Source: Acholoe squamosa
Taxonomy: Eukaryota > Annelida > Polychaeta > Phyllodocida > Polynoidae
Assembly: GCA_949317995.1 (NCBI GenBank)
Contig: OX439039.1
Location: 71,620,002-71,684,001, forward strand
DNA: 64,000 nucleotides
Direction: 5' to 3'
Shown: piece by piece, positions 1 to 11,260 of the stretch
How positions within the stretch are numbered: position 1 is the stretch's first letter
Layout: every line of letters begins with the position of its first letter
Position numbers and translations under genes: made by a program
The notes under the pieces: model-generated
Told to the model about the DNA's origin: nothing
The model's database searches: none
Seen by the model: only the letters and a program-made list of their open reading frames with translations

Positions 1-2694
1 ATCGGATGCCTCGAAACAGATCCAGTCAAGATCGTACTTCGAGACGATGCCCAGCCAGTCGCCGTCAACGTCGCCAGACGTATCCCCTTTCCCTTGGTCG
101 AGAAGGTGAGGGAGGAGATAAAGCGCCTAACGTCTCTAGGCATAGTAAGGAAGATCACCAAGCCAACACCATGGTGTGCTCCCATGGTACCAGTCCTGAA
201 GAAGTCCGGCAAGGTCCGCCTCTGCGTAGACCTGAAGAAGCTGAATGTCAACGTCCAACGAGAACGCTTCGTCCTGCCGACCTTGGATGATCTAACCTCT
301 AGACTCACAGGCGCTGCAAGGTTTTCATGCCTCGACGCAGCAAGCGGATTCTACCAGATCCCGCTAGACGAGCGGAGTCAAGAGCTGACTACTTTCATCA
401 CTCCGTTCGGTCGCTATTGCTTCCGACGCCTGCCATTTGGCATCACATCAGCCCCCGAGATCTTCATGCGGAAGATGCTCGAAGCCCTGGAGGGGTTAGA
501 TGGAGTCTTCATTTACATGGATGACATCCTTGTATATGGGAAGGACGATGCTGAGCATGACGATCGCCTGTCCAAAGTCGTCAAGACACTCGATCGTGTC
601 GGTCTTAAGTTAAACCATGACAAATGCTCATATAAGAAGAAGGAGCTCAAGTTCCTTGGGCACGTCTTCAGTCAAGATGGCATTCGGGCAGACCCCGATA
701 AAGTCCAAGCCATAAACCAGATGCCGCCGCCTACATCTGTCACCCTGCTACGTCAGTTCATGGGAATGGTGCACTACCTCGGATCATACCTGCCCCACCT
801 GAACTCAGTCACCGGTCCACTGAATGATTTACTGAAGTCAGACCGAGAGTGGACCTGGGATGCAGCGCAGGAAGAAGCCTTCCGTGCGACAAAACAGCTG
901 ATCGCTTCAACGCCTGTTCTGTCGTACTATGACGTCACCAAACCAGTCATTGTCAGTGCCGATGCCAGCTCTTATGGCCTAGGAGGAGTCCTCCTACAAG
1001 AGCATGGCAGAGCGGTGAAACCAATTGCCTACTGCTCTCGGACACTGACCACCAGCGAGAAGAGATACGCCCAGATCGAGAAGGAGTGTCTGGCCAGCGT
1101 CTGGGCGTGCGAGAAATTCGACCGATACATCCGCGGACATGGAAACGTCACGGTCCTCACGGATCATAAGCCGCTTGTGCCACTCATCAACACCAAAGAC
1201 CTGGACGAAGTGCCTCTGAGATGTCAGAGACTACTCATGAGGTTGATGAGGTACAACATCAATGCCAAGCATGTCCCGGGTAAAGAGATGCTAATCTCAG
1301 ACGCACTCTCGCGGAGTCCACTTGTCTCGACCCTGTCCTCAACAGTCGAGGATGTAGAAATGCACGTCCAGTCAGTCGAGTCAACCCTTCCTGCATCAGA
1401 CGCCAAGAAGGAGGAGCTTCGCACTGCAACAACCAATGACCCGGTCCTCCAGTCAACTATCGTCTACACGCTGACTGGGTGGCCGAAATACGAGAAGAAT
1501 GTCCCAGACAACCTCAAGAGCCTGTATGCACATCGTGCATCACTGTCAGTCACAGATGGACTACTTGTGTTCGCCTCAAGGATTGTCATTCCAACTTCCA
1601 TGAGGCCGGAAATACTTGCTCGAGTCCACGACGGTCACCAAGGAATCACCAAATGCCTCGAGAGAGCACGTCTCGGTGTTTGGTGGCCTGGAATCACTAA
1701 TGACATCAAGAGAATAGTTAGCATGTGCAGCCACTGCACTGAGCACAAGCCGACACAGAAGCGCGAGCCGCTCATGTCTACACCATTGCCACAAGGGCCT
1801 TGGTTGCGAGTCGGAGTAGATCTATTTGTCTTCAAAGGGAAGGACTATCTAGTCATGTGTGACTACTACTCCAGGTGGATAGAGGTCCTCGCCTTAACGT
1901 CTACCACCACCACAGCCGTCACTGGACGTATGAAGGACGCTGTCGCCCGTTTCGGTGTGCCACTAGAAATAGTATCCGACAACGGTCCGCAGTTTTCGTC
2001 AGCCGAATTCGCTGAATTTTCGGCAAAGTATGTGTTTAACCACATTACCTCTAGTCCATACCTGCCCAATTCCAACGGGGAGGCAGAAAGAGCTGTCTAC
2101 ACAGCTAAACAAATGCTGAGTCAGAAAGACCCATGGCTCGCTTTGTTAGTATACAGAGACACCCCTATAGCAGCTACAGGTGCCAGCCCGTCCCAGCTTA
2201 TGATGGGTAGACACCTACGTACGACCCTTCCAGTACCATCAGCTACTCTGGAGCCCGTATGGCCTAGCCGTGAAACGATCCTCGCTAGGGACCAGAGGTA
2301 CAAATCCTCCACCTCTAGGTCATACAACCAGTATCATGGTGCTAAGCCACTCCAGCCGCTTGTCCCAGGTCAACCTGTCCTGGTCAAGACAGATTCCCAG
2401 AAGGGCTGGACGGAGAAGGGCATCGTTCAAGGAGAAGCCGACACTCCAAGGTCGTATACCATCGAGACCAAGTCAGGTGCCCAACGGAGAAACCGCCGAC
2501 ACCTAATGGAGATGCCTCCTATTGCCACTGCCACAGTCCTACCGTCAGGCAGTGCCATACCACCACCTGCTATCATGAATGAGCGACCGCCAGGCGCAAA
2601 CAGCCCTGTGTCTTCACCACCTAAGACACCCGATGAGCCTCGTCGCTCAAACCGGGCTACCAAAAAGCCTACTCGTCTAATTGAGTCAGTCTAG
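1..2694 (+). CDS. pol: Ty3/gypsy retrotransposon polyprotein, C-terminal part (RT, RNase H, integrase)
   Basis: This enzyme set copies element RNA into DNA and inserts it into chromosomes. The frame is already open at base 1, so the protein enters from outside the window and no true start is visible; TTG at 94 is only an internal codon. Numbering from that TTG: reverse transcriptase has LDAASGFYQ at 80-88 and YMDD at 141-144. RNase H has SAD at 288-290, EKE at 329-331 and TDHK at 357-360. The integrase zinc finger is H512, H515, C545, C548. The integrase core is D576, D629 and E665, which gives exactly 35 residues between the last two, as in the DD35E family. The tail is Pro/Ser-rich and basic. 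No stop or frameshift lies in about 898 codons, so the copy is young or recently active. Gag and protease would lie upstream, outside the window. Confidence 0.96.
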   Translation: MGCLETDPVKIVLRDDAQPVAVNVARRIPFPLVEKVREEIKRLTSLGIVRKITKPTPWCAPMVPVLKKSGKVRLCVDLKKLNVNVQRERFVLPTLDDLTSRLTGAARFSCLDAASGFYQIPLDERSQELTTFITPFGRYCFRRLPFGITSAPEIFMRKMLEALEGLDGVFIYMDDILVYGKDDAEHDDRLSKVVKTLDRVGLKLNHDKCSYKKKELKFLGHVFSQDGIRADPDKVQAINQMPPPTSVTLLRQFMGMVHYLGSYLPHLNSVTGPLNDLLKSDREWTWDAAQEEAFRATKQLIASTPVLSYYDVTKPVIVSADASSYGLGGVLLQEHGRAVKPIAYCSRTLTTSEKRYAQIEKECLASVWACEKFDRYIRGHGNVTVLTDHKPLVPLINTKDLDEVPLRCQRLLMRLMRYNINAKHVPGKEMLISDALSRSPLVSTLSSTVEDVEMHVQSVESTLPASDAKKEELRTATTNDPVLQSTIVYTLTGWPKYEKNVPDNLKSLYAHRASLSVTDGLLVFASRIVIPTSMRPEILARVHDGHQGITKCLERARLGVWWPGITNDIKRIVSMCSHCTEHKPTQKREPLMSTPLPQGPWLRVGVDLFVFKGKDYLVMCDYYSRWIEVLALTSTTTTAVTGRMKDAVARFGVPLEIVSDNGPQFSSAEFAEFSAKYVFNHITSSPYLPNSNGEAERAVYTAKQMLSQKDPWLALLVYRDTPIAATGASPSQLMMGRHLRTTLPVPSATLEPVWPSRETILARDQRYKSSTSRSYNQYHGAKPLQPLVPGQPVLVKTDSQKGWTEKGIVQGEADTPRSYTIETKSGAQRRNRRHLMEMPPIATATVLPSGSAIPPPAIMNERPPGANSPVSSPPKTPDEPRRSNRATKKPTRLIESV

Positions 2695-3011
2695 GGGAAC
2701 CTATGGTAAAGATAGGTTAGAGGGTGACGTACTGGAGACCGCTCCCCTCGAGTTTAGTTTAGCTTATTCATATTGATATTTTTATACATCCTGATATAGA
2801 CTGTTACCAAGAACACTTGCCAAGTCATATGAGTTATTATTAAACAGTCATAACATTGCCAGTATTCATAAACATTTATTACAGAGACTTACAGTCATTG
2901 AACATTGAACAGTCATTTTCATGTTTATCATAGACTATACTGGTGCTATCAAAGTATATCTTTCTTTAAGAGATTCAAGGACAGTGTATCCAGACAATAA
3001 CATTATTATCT

Positions 3012-3023
3012 TAAAGGGGGAGA
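3012..3023 (+). other. Polypurine tract of the Ty3/gypsy element
   Basis: A purine run (AAAGGGGGAGA) ends directly before a TGTTGCGA sequence, where a 3' LTR would begin. In LTR retrotransposons this tract primes plus-strand DNA synthesis. Its place, 320 bases after the pol stop, is typical. Confidence 0.6.
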
Positions 3024-3169
3024 TGTTGCGAGATCCGCGTCACTCGCGACTACCGCGCAGTGCTGCCGCATGGTGTTAAAAGTAGATACTACTGTAACTA
3101 ACGTTGTAACCGTACTTCCGCATTTCCGTTATTAAAAGAACGGTTGTTCCGGTCATGTCGTCGTCCACA
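3024..3169 (+). repeat. Candidate short 3' LTR of the Ty3/gypsy element
   Basis: The segment begins with TGTTGCGA after the polypurine tract and may end at CCACA near 3169, giving the usual TG...CA ends and about 146 bp. It holds CG-rich sequence and an ATTAAAAG TATA-like or poly(A)-like stretch. The matching 5' LTR lies outside the window, so the right boundary is a guess. The 320 bases between the pol stop and this point show no coding sequence. Confidence 0.4.
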
Positions 3170-3467
3170 TGAGTTTCTCACTGAGCAGATAAACCCATCT
3201 TAAAACAGTACTCAAATGTTAAAATAAGCGTATACAGAGTATTGAACATCAATATAGTACCTGAAATAAAGCTACCAGCGTCTTGGATGAAACTTGTGTG
3301 CAACATGCAAGATCTAATGTAAAACATGCAATGCTGGTATAAAAACAGCTCAGATCCAGGTTTTCCCACTTGCAACAATTCAGTGGTCAGTTCTGTCTTA
3401 AACCTCCAAGGGCCACATAATACATGTACCTCCAGGTATCTGTCACTTTGTTGTGTTGCTTTGCTGT

Positions 3468-3521
3468 CAGGAGGGCATTTCTCAATAAAACTAAATAACT
3501 TTATTGAGAAATTCCCTCCTG
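3468..3521. repeat. Near-perfect 22-bp inverted repeat with 10-base loop
   Basis: The arms at 3468-3489 and 3500-3521 are complementary except for one base. A looser relative lies at 17784-17830 with the same core (GAGAAATGCCC type). This suggests a dispersed foldback family. The flanks (3170-3840) show no recognisable gene. Confidence 0.7.
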
Positions 3522-3840
3522 ATGCCAAACTAGCATTGGTTGGTTACATTACAATGGAATATTATGTTGCATGGGTCAAGTTTGTATAAGGTCTGTACGA
3601 TGCAAAAACGATGCAATTGAATACACGTATTCACCACCAGTGATTAAAATTTTGGCTACCATTTTCAATTCATTCATGCATTATACTGCCTACAAGGGGT
3701 CAGATCTTCCCTAGCCTTCCACAAAAAGGTAGGATCTTAACTGTTCAGATTCAAAATAGTCTAACATTTGGGTTCGTAATCATGGTGGTTGGTCTCATCG
3801 CCCTTAAAGGGCAACATGTTACCTCATGTAACACTCATTT

Positions 3841-4262
3841 TCACCAATGCAGTACTAGTGAATAACTACACTGTAGACCTATGGGTGTTCCGTACCTCCA
3901 CAAACAATACCCACAGGGAGCAGAGTCTGTATGTAGGTCACTCTACCAACGATGGGAGACTGGGGTCAGCGAGAGCCAATACACATTGAACTTCAATCAG
4001 AACTAGACTGTAGGGGGAGGGGAGGGCAGGTGTGTGGTTGTAATACACATCTTAGATCAATCAGATTCTTATCTAGATCAAAGGGGGTCATTAAAGTAAT
4101 TAAATTATTAGTTGGAATACACAACCAGTGTGACCCCAGTCTCCCGTCGTTCCATCGGTAGAGTGACCTACATACAGACTCTGTTCCCTGTGGGTATTGT
4201 GGAGGTACGAAACACCCATAGGTCTACAGTGTAGTGAGTAACTTACAAACACTGCATTGGTG
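3841..4262. mobile_element. Foldback/MITE element with inverted arms of about 125 bp
   Basis: The left arm 3841-3968 and right arm 4131-4262 are reverse complements over most of their length, including the stretches ACCCATAGGTCTACAGTGTA and TGACCCCAGTCTCCC on the right. The middle (3969-4130) is unique. Arm divergence is a few percent plus small indels. No transposase is present, so it would be non-autonomous. Confidence 0.8.
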
Positions 4263-4940
4263 CATCATGCTGACACTAGGGGCGCCATGGTATATTTCTC
4301 TCTAGGGCTGCATCCACCCACCATGATGACCAAACAGCACTGTGCACTGAAAACCAAGATCCTTAAAGGGTTAACTACCACAATGGCAGTTGATACCAGT
4401 TACATACAATGTCTAAATTTGGCTTGTAGAAGGCCATAGTAATTGGCCTCCCTAGAGTAGAAACCCCCTTGGGGATTTCAATGAGGCCGGACATTCAATG
4501 CTGTAGCTACAGATAGCTTTACCTCTATTGTATACATCTATTGTGCTCTGCAACAGACTGTATACAGAGTAGTAGTTATATAGATTATGATTGCATTCCT
4601 TAATTGAGGGACTCCCACCAATGCTTTTAGTGCATCAAACCAATCTATGGAGATAAGCATTTGCCACGCCATAAAACAGAGCACCTGGGCATTTTCACGT
4701 GCCCCAATCCGGTTAACCCAGTCGACCGGCTGTACCCATCGGGCATACACCACGGCTACACCCCAGAAGTACCAGATCAAGTCACCCGGTCGACCGAAGT
4801 GCCTCACGCGAAAATGCCCTAGTGGAGGAGGATAATGAGCGGAAGTGGTATATGTTTGCTATGGGATATCGGAGGGGAAAAAGATGACTTTTTCACGTTG
4901 ACTCTCCGGTAACCCAAACATATTAAAAGAGTGTTGCCTA
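4263..4940. other. No gene recognised; fragment of a dispersed repeat
   Basis: The stretch ACTGCATTGGTGCATCATGC (4251-4270) and a later AAAGGGTTAA box near 4366 recur, diverged, at 52908-52992. This marks a dispersed repeat family that overlaps the right edge of the foldback element. The rest shows no supported coding sequence. Confidence 0.5.
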
Positions 4941-5219
4941 AGGGAGTGGTCATTATTTATCAACAGGGGGGGGAGGGTGGGGGCTAAAAAAATTTTGACC
5001 CCTCTTGAGGGGGGGGGGCTAAAAAAATTCACCCTCTTTATAGCAAAAAAGCCCGCGCGCTACTATAGATAAAAGAGGGGCGCGAAAACTCTCCACGCCT
5101 CCGGCGCGGGGGGGCGCAAAAAATTTTGACTGCCATCGAGGGGGGGGCGTAAAAAATTTCCGCGCGTCGGCGCAAAATCCCACCACCCCCCCCTGTTGAT
5201 AAATAATGACCACTCCCTA
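4941..5219. mobile_element. G-rich inverted-repeat DNA element, copy 1
   Basis: The termini read AGGGAGTGGTCATTATTTAT and its complement, extended by runs of G (left) and C (right), so the inverted repeat is about 30 bp. The interior alternates GC-rich blocks with AAAATTTT-type blocks. There is no coding capacity. Further copies are at 5519-5809, 36411-36548 and 55219-55455. The superfamily is not recognised. Confidence 0.85.
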
Positions 5220-5518
5220 AAGTATAATTATTTCCGTGGAGACTCTCACAAATGCCTCGCATACAACAAAAGAATCTATCAGGTAGTTGCGCCGTCAAAA
5301 GATTCTTTGGTAAAAACAGGATACCGATAGAGGTTGATAATGTATATATGGATATTCCAGCTTATACAAGATACCATTTCTGTAGCACTGGAACAGTCGA
5401 ATCAGTTTACCTCATTCCCAAGGTGGTGTTCTTCTGTGAATGGGATACCTAGGCTGCACAGCTGGCATCTTTCATTCTGCCATAGAGGTACAGTTCAAAA
5501 AGAGATGTCGGCCCTCTT

Positions 5519-5809
5519 AGGGAGTGGTCATTATTTATCAACAGGGGGGGGTGGTGGGTTTTCGCGCAGACACACGAAAACTTTTTTTTGCGCCCCCCGC
5601 ACCAGAGGTGCGGGGAATTTTCGCGCCCCTCTTTGATCTATAGTGGCACGCTGGCTTTTTTTGCTAAAAAGACGGTGAATTTTTTTAGCCCCCCCCCCTC
5701 TAGAGGGGTCAAAATTTTTTTAGCCCCTCCCTCAGGAGGGGTCTGAAAATTTTACGCCCCCCCTCAATCCCACCCCCCTCCCCCTGTTGATAAATAATGA
5801 CCACTCCCT
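5519..5809. mobile_element. G-rich inverted-repeat DNA element, copy 2
   Basis: It has the same termini as the copy at 4941-5219 and a length of 291 bp, and its interior matches that copy in reverse orientation. A TTA or TA flanks both sides and may be the target duplication. The 299 bases between the two copies show no gene. Confidence 0.85.
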
Positions 5810-6174
5810 TATATATAGGGAGTGGGAAACCCAGTGCAAGCAGTCCCCTGTGTATTGTATTGTTAAGTCCAAAATCGGTATGCCTCTTTGGATCAGAACT
5901 AAAAGTTTCTAAGAATAACCTTATCATCCACCATCTAATAACTACTCTATCACTTGTCAATACTATTAGAAACCTCGCAGGTCTCCTCCATTCCCTGGTT
6001 ATCTTTACTCCGCATCTATTCCTGTCTCTTTACCACTTGGAGGGCTGCATTTTATTCTGTAGGATATCTTTTGGCATGATACACAATTGCAGTGCTGATG
6101 ATTCACCTCGCCAGCACTGCTTTGGTGCTCATCAGGGGCGTATAAATGTCATAATATAAATGTACTATGTTATA
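5810..6174. other. No gene recognised
   Basis: A frame of 120 codons crosses this stretch on the plus strand, but it starts inside the preceding transposon terminus and shows no known motif. I take it as chance. Confidence 0.5.
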
Positions 6175-7345
6175 GCTGAAGGGCAAAGTAATAGGATTTA
6201 TATTGATGTAAGGGTGTTCATTTCTGAAGCAGGAGGCCTCCTTTCACGGGAAATCTACAACAATGGCCACCCTCTTCACTCATAAGAGAGCTTTAGACTG
6301 TAGGGCTGCCTATGCTTGGGGGTTACATAAATAAGCAAATGTCAAGGAGCATGGGATATTTTTGCATCGTATTCACCAAGGTGAGGCTGTCCATATTCAA
6401 CGAAGCCTTATAGGCTCAGTTGAATGCGAACAGGCCTCACCAATATGAATATGATGCAAAAAATATACCATGTGAGTTGACATTTGCATTTATGCCATGG
6501 TCCTAAGTGATGGATTTGATTTTAAACAAAGAAATACAACGTTATTTACTGATTTTGAAGATGCCGAGTCATCATGGTTTGTTTTGATCCGCCATCTTGG
6601 CATGCTCGGGTTGGCTGGGAGCTAGCAGCAGAGTTTAACTCCTTAGTTTCGTATGAAGTGTTGTGCAAAGGGAAATTTTCCTTTTTAAACATGGCATTTC
6701 TCTTCTATTTACATCAACAACTCATAACATAACATTATTTAACTACTTCATTCTTTTACCGTGAAACTTCTAATAATCATACCTAAATATGAAAATAACT
6801 AACTCTATATAAATTTCAAAATGGCAGCATTGAATATGTGAGGATTGTATTCCATGCCCGCATTGAATACAGCGTAAATAGTACAAATCTATAGTGTCTT
6901 TGATATTAGCCATGGCATAAAGGGAGTTTTCCTTCATTTTCTATTAACACACAAAGTGCTGCATACTGTATTTATGCATTTTTGCACCCCTTTGGATCTC
7001 ATGATGCATACATGCCGCCCACATAAATCCTGTTGAACAGATGAATAGATTTGCCCCATTACCCAGGCTGTTGCATGCAAGAATGCAGCCTTGTTGAGTA
7101 GACTTGCTAATGCCATAATATCGAAGCACAATGCTGAAGGGCTAAGTAATAGGCTTTATATTGATATAAGGGTGTTCATTTCTGAAGTAGGAAGCTTCCT
7201 TTCACTGAGAATGCAGAACAATGGCCACACTCTTCACTCATGAGAGACATTTAGACTGTAGGGTTTTCTATGAATCATGAATGGGTGTTACATAAAGGGA
7301 TTTTTCCTTCATTTTCTAGTAAAGTACTAAGTGCTACATAGTGCA
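6175..7345. repeat. Diverged direct repeat, about 150-190 bp, two copies
   Basis: The block at 6175-6330 recurs at 7133-7290, with shared landmarks GCTGAAGGGC, ATAAGGGTGTTCATTTCTGA and TTTAGACTGTAGGG. A second shared block (CATAAAGGGA... TTTATGCAT) occurs at 6914-6978 and 7291-7354. The arrangement suggests an old duplication or two copies of one element. It is not coding. Confidence 0.7.
6326..6500. mobile_element. Foldback element with about 80-bp inverted arms
   Basis: Left arm 6326-6408 and right arm 6413-6500 pair with little loop. Paired landmarks are TTTTTGCATC / GATGCAAAAA and GGTGAGGC / GCCTCACC. It lies between the two copies of the surrounding direct repeat. This is a non-autonomous inverted-repeat element without coding sequence. 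Confidence 0.75.
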
Positions 7346-9235
7346 TTTATGCATCCATTTGTTGTTCTGATGCATAAATGTTGCCCACATTTATGCTGCC
7401 CACATGAATGTTGCACACAAGAATGCTGCCCAAGTGGGCCTACTGATTACCGGGTTGGACTGTACTCAGTCACCATGATGCGCCAATGGTGTACTGCATC
7501 GGTGGTTCATAACGACCAATGAGATTGAATTTGAAGAAGTGATGTGGACCTTTAAAGATGACGTTGCACACACTCTTACTCATGATAACCTTTAAATTCA
7601 TGTAAGACTCTTAACATTTTCTTTTCAGTACAAATGTGAAAACTAGAGATATGTATTGCGCATGGGGACCCACCAATAATATTCTCTCAGCGGTTCTCCT
7701 CGGTCACACCACCTTTGGCCATTAATGGAATCTCATAATTATTATATACTTCATTCTGTGCTTCTTGGGTGCTTTGTAAAATGTATGAATATTAATGTGT
7801 CAAGAGGTAACTCCTAACCCATAGCAGTGTCGCCTTTTGTTGACAGTAATGCAGAGAAGAGCTCCTGTTGTTGAAATATGTCGAAAAATGAATCTTGATG
7901 CATTGTAATTTCATTAAGGGCTTAAAGATGCCCTGGTGGTTGAGGTGGTACAGAATTTTAATGATGTAGAATTAAAAGGATTAATTTACTAGCAGTTAGA
8001 TAGAGCCCAGACACACCCAGAGACAGACACACATTGTGAAGTCTCGGTGTGCCTTTTTTTGTGGGTTTTATATAGGCTAGAGAGACCGCGTTGCTCACTG
8101 TAAGTGCTGAAGGAAATATGAAAATAAAACAATTTTGTAGAACGTCTTGTAAAAGATTATATAGACTGTTATATTCAAGAGGAGAATGATAGAAAAAATA
8201 TTCTTATCATCTACGTGAAGGCATTGTTATATTAAAGTTGGTCTAATTGTCTGTTCTTGTTGATCAGCATCTCTCAACTTACTCAGAATTAATAGAACTA
8301 TGTAGATCCGCACATATACATACATTATTACATATTGTATTATATAATGACGGATCAATATAGATAAATTCAATAATGTGCTCATGATTAGATATTATGT
8401 AACGCATACAATTGAATGGTGAGTTAGATAGAAAGGCGTAAACCTTAGAAATGAACAATCATCTTAGACCTAGAATCTAAAGTGCTCAGAGTCTACCTAG
8501 CAACCTCTAAATAGCGCTAGCTGCCACCTCCAAAATAATGCATTGGAGGAGTCTAATGCCAACCTAAATTTCATACGATGAGAGCCAAGAACTAGATTCA
8601 TATTTAGACGATACTGATATTTATCATCAGCTTATACGCCAAAGGCTCTGGGCCTAGGTACTAAACCAGTTCAGCAGGCTTGGTAGAAGATTTAAGGCTA
8701 TTGATCGGCTTAATGAAAGATTGGACAAAGCCAATTTAATGAAGACTGTGTTGTTAAAAATAGTTGCAGTGAATATAAGGCAAATGTTGTACTGTAATTG
8801 GAAGTGGTTGCCTAATAAATAGACTACTTGACAGTAATAATATAGGGTGGATTCCATAGCCTTGGTGTTGCATAGTTCCCCTCACAAGATCCACCTACTG
8901 TGGATTGCTGTTCTTTCGCTGTTTGCATTGCGTCCTAGATAATGGTTTCCTGAGTGGTAATTGTGATCTAATATTTAAAAAGAATTCAACGTTGTTATCC
9001 TTGTGGAGAAGGGTGACAGGAACCATTGTGTTGTGAGTTATACTAAGGTACTTGGTATTTCTAATAGCTGCCTCAGCAGAATACGTTTTTTTTTTAATTT
9101 TCATCTCTTACATATATATGTAGTATCGTGTCATAGTATCTGTACTTTGAGAAACACTAATGAAATATTATTGTAGCTACTTGTGTGTCCGTAGGGGCAA
9201 ACGCTGACTCACTTGTGCTTTATATTTCTTCTTTA
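7346..9235. other. No gene recognised
   Basis: AT-rich single-copy-looking sequence. The open frames are short (at most 69 codons) and show no motif. No inverted terminal repeats were seen. Confidence 0.5.
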
Positions 9236-9249
9236 TATAAGTTAACTGA

Positions 9250-9522
9250 GGGTGACTACATATACCGGTTAACTACTACCCGTAGATATTATATTAGATT
9301 GTCTTCATAGGCAATACCGGTATATTTCCATTATAATATATCATAAGGTGGTTACCATGGATACCACATATACCTGTTAATTGGTACCGGTAGTTATTAT
9401 ATTAGATCGTCTCAAGGGTAGTTACCGGTATATTACCATAATAATTATTATGAAGGGTAGATATTATATTAGATCGACTTAAGGGTAGTGACCGGTATAT
9501 TACCATTATAATTATCATGAAG
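9250..9522. repeat. Tandem array of diverged units rich in ACCGGTA and TATTATATTAGAT
   Basis: About three units of 65-105 bp share ACCGGTATATT, ATTATATTAGATCG and ATTATCATGAAG-type blocks. It lies just downstream of the recombinase gene of the minus-strand PAT-like element, where that family carries terminal repeats, so it may be an expanded remnant of the 3' repeat. Confidence 0.7.
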
Positions 9523-9664
9523 GGGTTGCTATGGAAACTACACAATGTATACAGGCTGTGATAATAATAATTGAAACAGAGACATGTGTTTGGTGGAATT
9601 GATCTGAATATACAAACTGGCCAACCACCCGGCAAACACATGGAACATCACGCAGTAATAATTA

Positions 9665-10547
9665 TTACACATTAACAGCTGGTAATACATCAAGCTTCAA
9701 CAAGTCACACCTTGAGTCATGCAAGTACTTATACACACACTTTGACTTCCAGTTAGAGCGCTTCATTATGTCCTTTACCAATAGGCCAATTGACTTTAAG
9801 AAGGTAGCCCCACCATGACGCAGGGAGTGGGTACTAACATTCTCATCTACTAAGCCAATTTTGACAGACAAAAATTTCAAACGTGTATTCACATATGAAT
9901 ATGTCAAACATTTGGTTTTGCCACCACAGGGAAACATTGCCATTAGCATTCTGTATCAACTCTGACAAAATCTTTGCTGGGCAGAATGGGGAGGACTCAT
10001 CGAGCAAGAGGTATATGTCATAGGGGTCATGGCCAAACTGGTCTGTCTTAGATGTCCTAATGTGAAGTTTTACATAATCATTAGTTAATACAACATCCTT
10101 TACCCTGAGTGAATGTATAGAGTCCACTACATGGCAACACCTCAAAACTCCCCTAAACAGTATCAGAATGGCACACCAGAATACCCTATCCAACCTCAGC
10201 GTCATATTCAGGGTTGACAAAATTTTAAACATGTCAACATTGGTAATTGGGTATCTAACAACTTTGGTTAAACTTTGACACTGCTCAATAGCATCTAGTG
10301 GCTTTTTTAGGATAAAACTACTACTGTAGTCAGGGTGACCATGCAACTTTTGAAAGTACCGTACAGCAGAAATATAATTCCTTATAGAGACTGGTTTCAT
10401 CTTATCAGCAAGGTAAGTAGCATACAGTGAAGCCTGGGATGGCAAGCATGGGAAAACTTTAAGGGAAAATTTTCTACAAAATTTTTTGTACCTCTTAAAT
10501 GGCTGCTTTCTGGTTTTCAAGGTTGTCATGGCAACACCCGAATTCAC
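9665..10547 (-). pseudogene. Tyrosine recombinase of the minus-strand PAT-like element, one frameshift
   Basis: The family cuts and joins DNA with a tyrosine nucleophile to integrate circular element DNA. The N-terminal part (10547 to about 9930) includes the first catalytic arginine block FRGVLR near 10141-10160 and the SKTD lysine motif. The C-terminal part (about 9940 to 9665) is in another frame. It contains THSLRHGG (the HxxR motif, near 9812-9835), a conserved NWKS and the tyrosine in VYKYLH. A frameshift near 9920-9945 separates the two. Aligned with the sister copy at 43265-44185, all catalytic residues are still encoded. The stop lies after PAVNV at 9665. Confidence 0.88.
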
Positions 10548-10639
10548 AAATTTTTCTTAACAGAGACCTCAATCTGGGATCTGAAAAATTTAAATACACA
10601 TATTATTTTCAGACAATTCTTTTTTTACACTTGGCAAGG

Positions 10640-11260
10640 ACACTTTTGTAGTCCAATCTTGACAATTGATCTGCAAGAATATTGTCAGCCGACTTAATAT
10701 GAGTTGAATAAATGTCGATATTATACAAAAAAACAGAGCCAAAAGATTTCTCTTAACCACTCCATACATAGACGATTCTTACTACAGCCCGTATTCAACA
10801 TTGCCAACACCTGCATATTATCTGTGATAGCATTCAAGTGACAATTTCTAAAAGAATGGGCCCATCTTTTAAGACCTGCCAACACTGGCCACAATTCATA
10901 TACATTTATGTTCCTATCATGAACTAAAATGTTGTCACATTTCGGGGGGGAAACCCAGTGATCCAACCCAATTTTTGAGTTGTCAATATTGCTTCAGGAC
11001 CCATACAAAAAATCCGAGCCACACCATGCCCCATAGCCTTTAATTGAAGCATCTGACACCATGGGCCTATCCAAAATATCGTTTAGAATTAAACTTTTGC
11101 AGTTGAAGATTTTGCAAAAATCCTTCCACCAAAGAAAATCCCTGATTATACCTGGATTTAATTTAACTACACCTCTACATTTTGCTTTTGCCATTAAATC
11201 AAACACCCGTCTACTAAAAGTACGGCCCCCTCTCACCACTTGGGAACAAAATGACATCAA
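10640..11260 (-). pseudogene. RNase H domain of the minus-strand PAT-like element
   Basis: RNase H removes the RNA template during reverse transcription. In order the strand encodes QVVRGGRTFSRR (connection), SDASIKGYG (first Asp), NVYELWPV (Glu), ITDNMQ (second Asp) and NILADQLSRL (last Asp, near 10655-10685). One in-frame TGA interrupts after FLYGS at about 10991-10993, and a one-base shift lies after FWLCFF. Otherwise it is collinear with 42517-43335 in the sister element. Confidence 0.85.

Noticed and set aside
1224-2663. Open frames of 65-80 codons on the minus strand and other plus frames inside the Ty3 pol gene
   Set aside because: They overlap a long gene with all catalytic motifs and are shadows of its composition.
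3178-3528. 116-codon minus-strand frame with a plus-strand partner at 3326-3589
   Set aside because: Both frames cross the palindrome at 3468-3521, which explains their similar GG-FSIKL ends; no family match.
5797-6159. 120-codon plus-strand frame
   Set aside because: It begins inside the terminus of an inverted-repeat element and has no motif or good start context.
9402-9641. 79-codon minus-strand frame
   Set aside because: It is largely made of the tandem units near the 3' end of the PAT-like element and has no motif.
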